Shown: piece by piece, positions 5,483 to 5,720 of the stretch | Layout of the letters: every line of letters starts with the position of its first letter | Position numbering within the stretch: the first letter of the stretch is position 1 | Assembly: GCA_019247135.1 (NCBI GenBank) | Contig: JAFAPL010000057.1 | Coordinates: 1 to 5,720, forward strand | Reading direction: 5' to 3' | Source: Chloroflexota bacterium | Lineage (GTDB): Bacteria > Chloroflexota > UBA6077 > CF-72 | Length of the DNA: 5,720 nt | The notes under the pieces: generated by a model | Database searches by the model: none | What the model was told of the DNA's origin: nothing | Seen by the model: only the letters and a program-made list of their open reading frames with translations | Program-made: the position numbers and the translations under genes

Positions 5483-5720
5483 ATGCTCGGTGCCGCGCGG
5501 GCGTGCATCACGCCGGGGCCAGGTGCGATTTTGTCTGGCTTCGTCGCGCGAACCGAGCCGATGCTGGGCGTCCACGACGACCTGTTCGCCCGAGCACTGG
5601 TCCTGTCGGACGGGCACACGAACTCCGCGCCAGTCGGAGTTCTAGCACTGGATCTGATCGGTCTCGATACCGGTCTGGTGCAGGCGATCCGGCAGCGAGC
5701 CGCCGACCTGATGGGCTTCA
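5483..5720 (+). CDS. Neutral/alkaline ceramidase-family protein, 3'-truncated by the window edge
   Basis: The first 79 codons of an open frame run off the window end. The product resembles the N-terminal domain of the neutral/alkaline non-lysosomal ceramidase family (zinc amidohydrolases that cleave N-acyl bonds). Matching features are LGAARACITPGPGAILSGF (2-20), which follows the family pattern of a beta strand, ITP and a GF/GY turn; GVHDDLFARALVL (29-41); and VGVLALDLIGLDTGLV (51-66). The zinc-ligand histidines lie further downstream and are not visible. The ATG at 5483 is chosen because the homologous core begins immediately after it; GTG at 5450 would add 11 residues and overlap the SIS gene. 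No signal peptide is seen, unlike secreted ceramidases, so a cytoplasmic role is likely. It is divergent from the SIS/nagB pair. True ceramide hydrolysis is doubtful; a sugar-linked N-acyl or other amide substrate is possible. Confidence 0.8.
   Translation, partial: MLGAARACITPGPGAILSGFVARTEPMLGVHDDLFARALVLSDGHTNSAPVGVLALDLIGLDTGLVQAIRQRAADLMGF

Noticed and set aside
4972..5619. 215-codon open frame on the minus strand covering the SIS start and ceramidase-family start
   Set aside because: It is out of frame with the SIS motifs and antisense to the ceramidase-family N-terminus; the composition is that of a shadow frame.

Overview
The window is a compact, gene-dense stretch of high-GC bacterial DNA (roughly 60-65% GC by eye, not counted) that looks like an amino-sugar uptake and catabolism locus. 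There are no RNA genes, insertion sequences, CRISPR arrays or stretches longer than 30 bases without a gene. The mix of a CUT1-type ABC importer, divergent NagA and NagB subfamilies, a UPF0309-type SIS protein and a neutral-ceramidase-family protein, with frequent GTG starts and few Shine-Dalgarno sequences, fits groups such as Chloroflexota, Acidobacteriota or Planctomycetota. This assignment is a low-confidence inference.

Left half, plus strand (1-3925): the C-terminal part of an extracellular sugar-binding protein, two inner-membrane permeases, and an N-acetylglucosamine-6-phosphate deacetylase (nagA). Adjacent genes overlap or are separated by a single base, so they look like one operon. 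Right half, minus strand (5456 down to 3898): a SIS-domain protein followed 5 bases later by a glucosamine-6-phosphate deaminase-family gene (nagB). The nagA and nagB genes converge and overlap by 28 bases. That overlap is an inverted repeat whose arms encode Ala-Ala-stop on both strands. At the right edge (5483 onward, plus strand) a neutral/alkaline ceramidase-family gene begins, divergent from the SIS gene across a gap of only 26 bases.

Working model: the binding protein and permeases import an N-acylated amino sugar, an ATPase and a sugar kinase encoded elsewhere complete uptake and phosphorylation, NagA removes the acyl group, and NagB deaminates and isomerises the product to fructose-6-phosphate. 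The SIS protein may act on a related sugar phosphate. The ceramidase-family amidohydrolase may act on another N-acyl substrate. Several conserved positions differ from the textbook enzymes: NagB active-site Asp to Asn and Glu to Asp, the NagA metal-ligand loop, the second SIS motif, and the EAA loop of permease 2. The pathway may therefore be a variant that handles a non-standard amino sugar. No wholly novel system is evident. The most distinctive items are the palindromic nagA/nagB overlap and the co-occurrence of these divergent enzymes.
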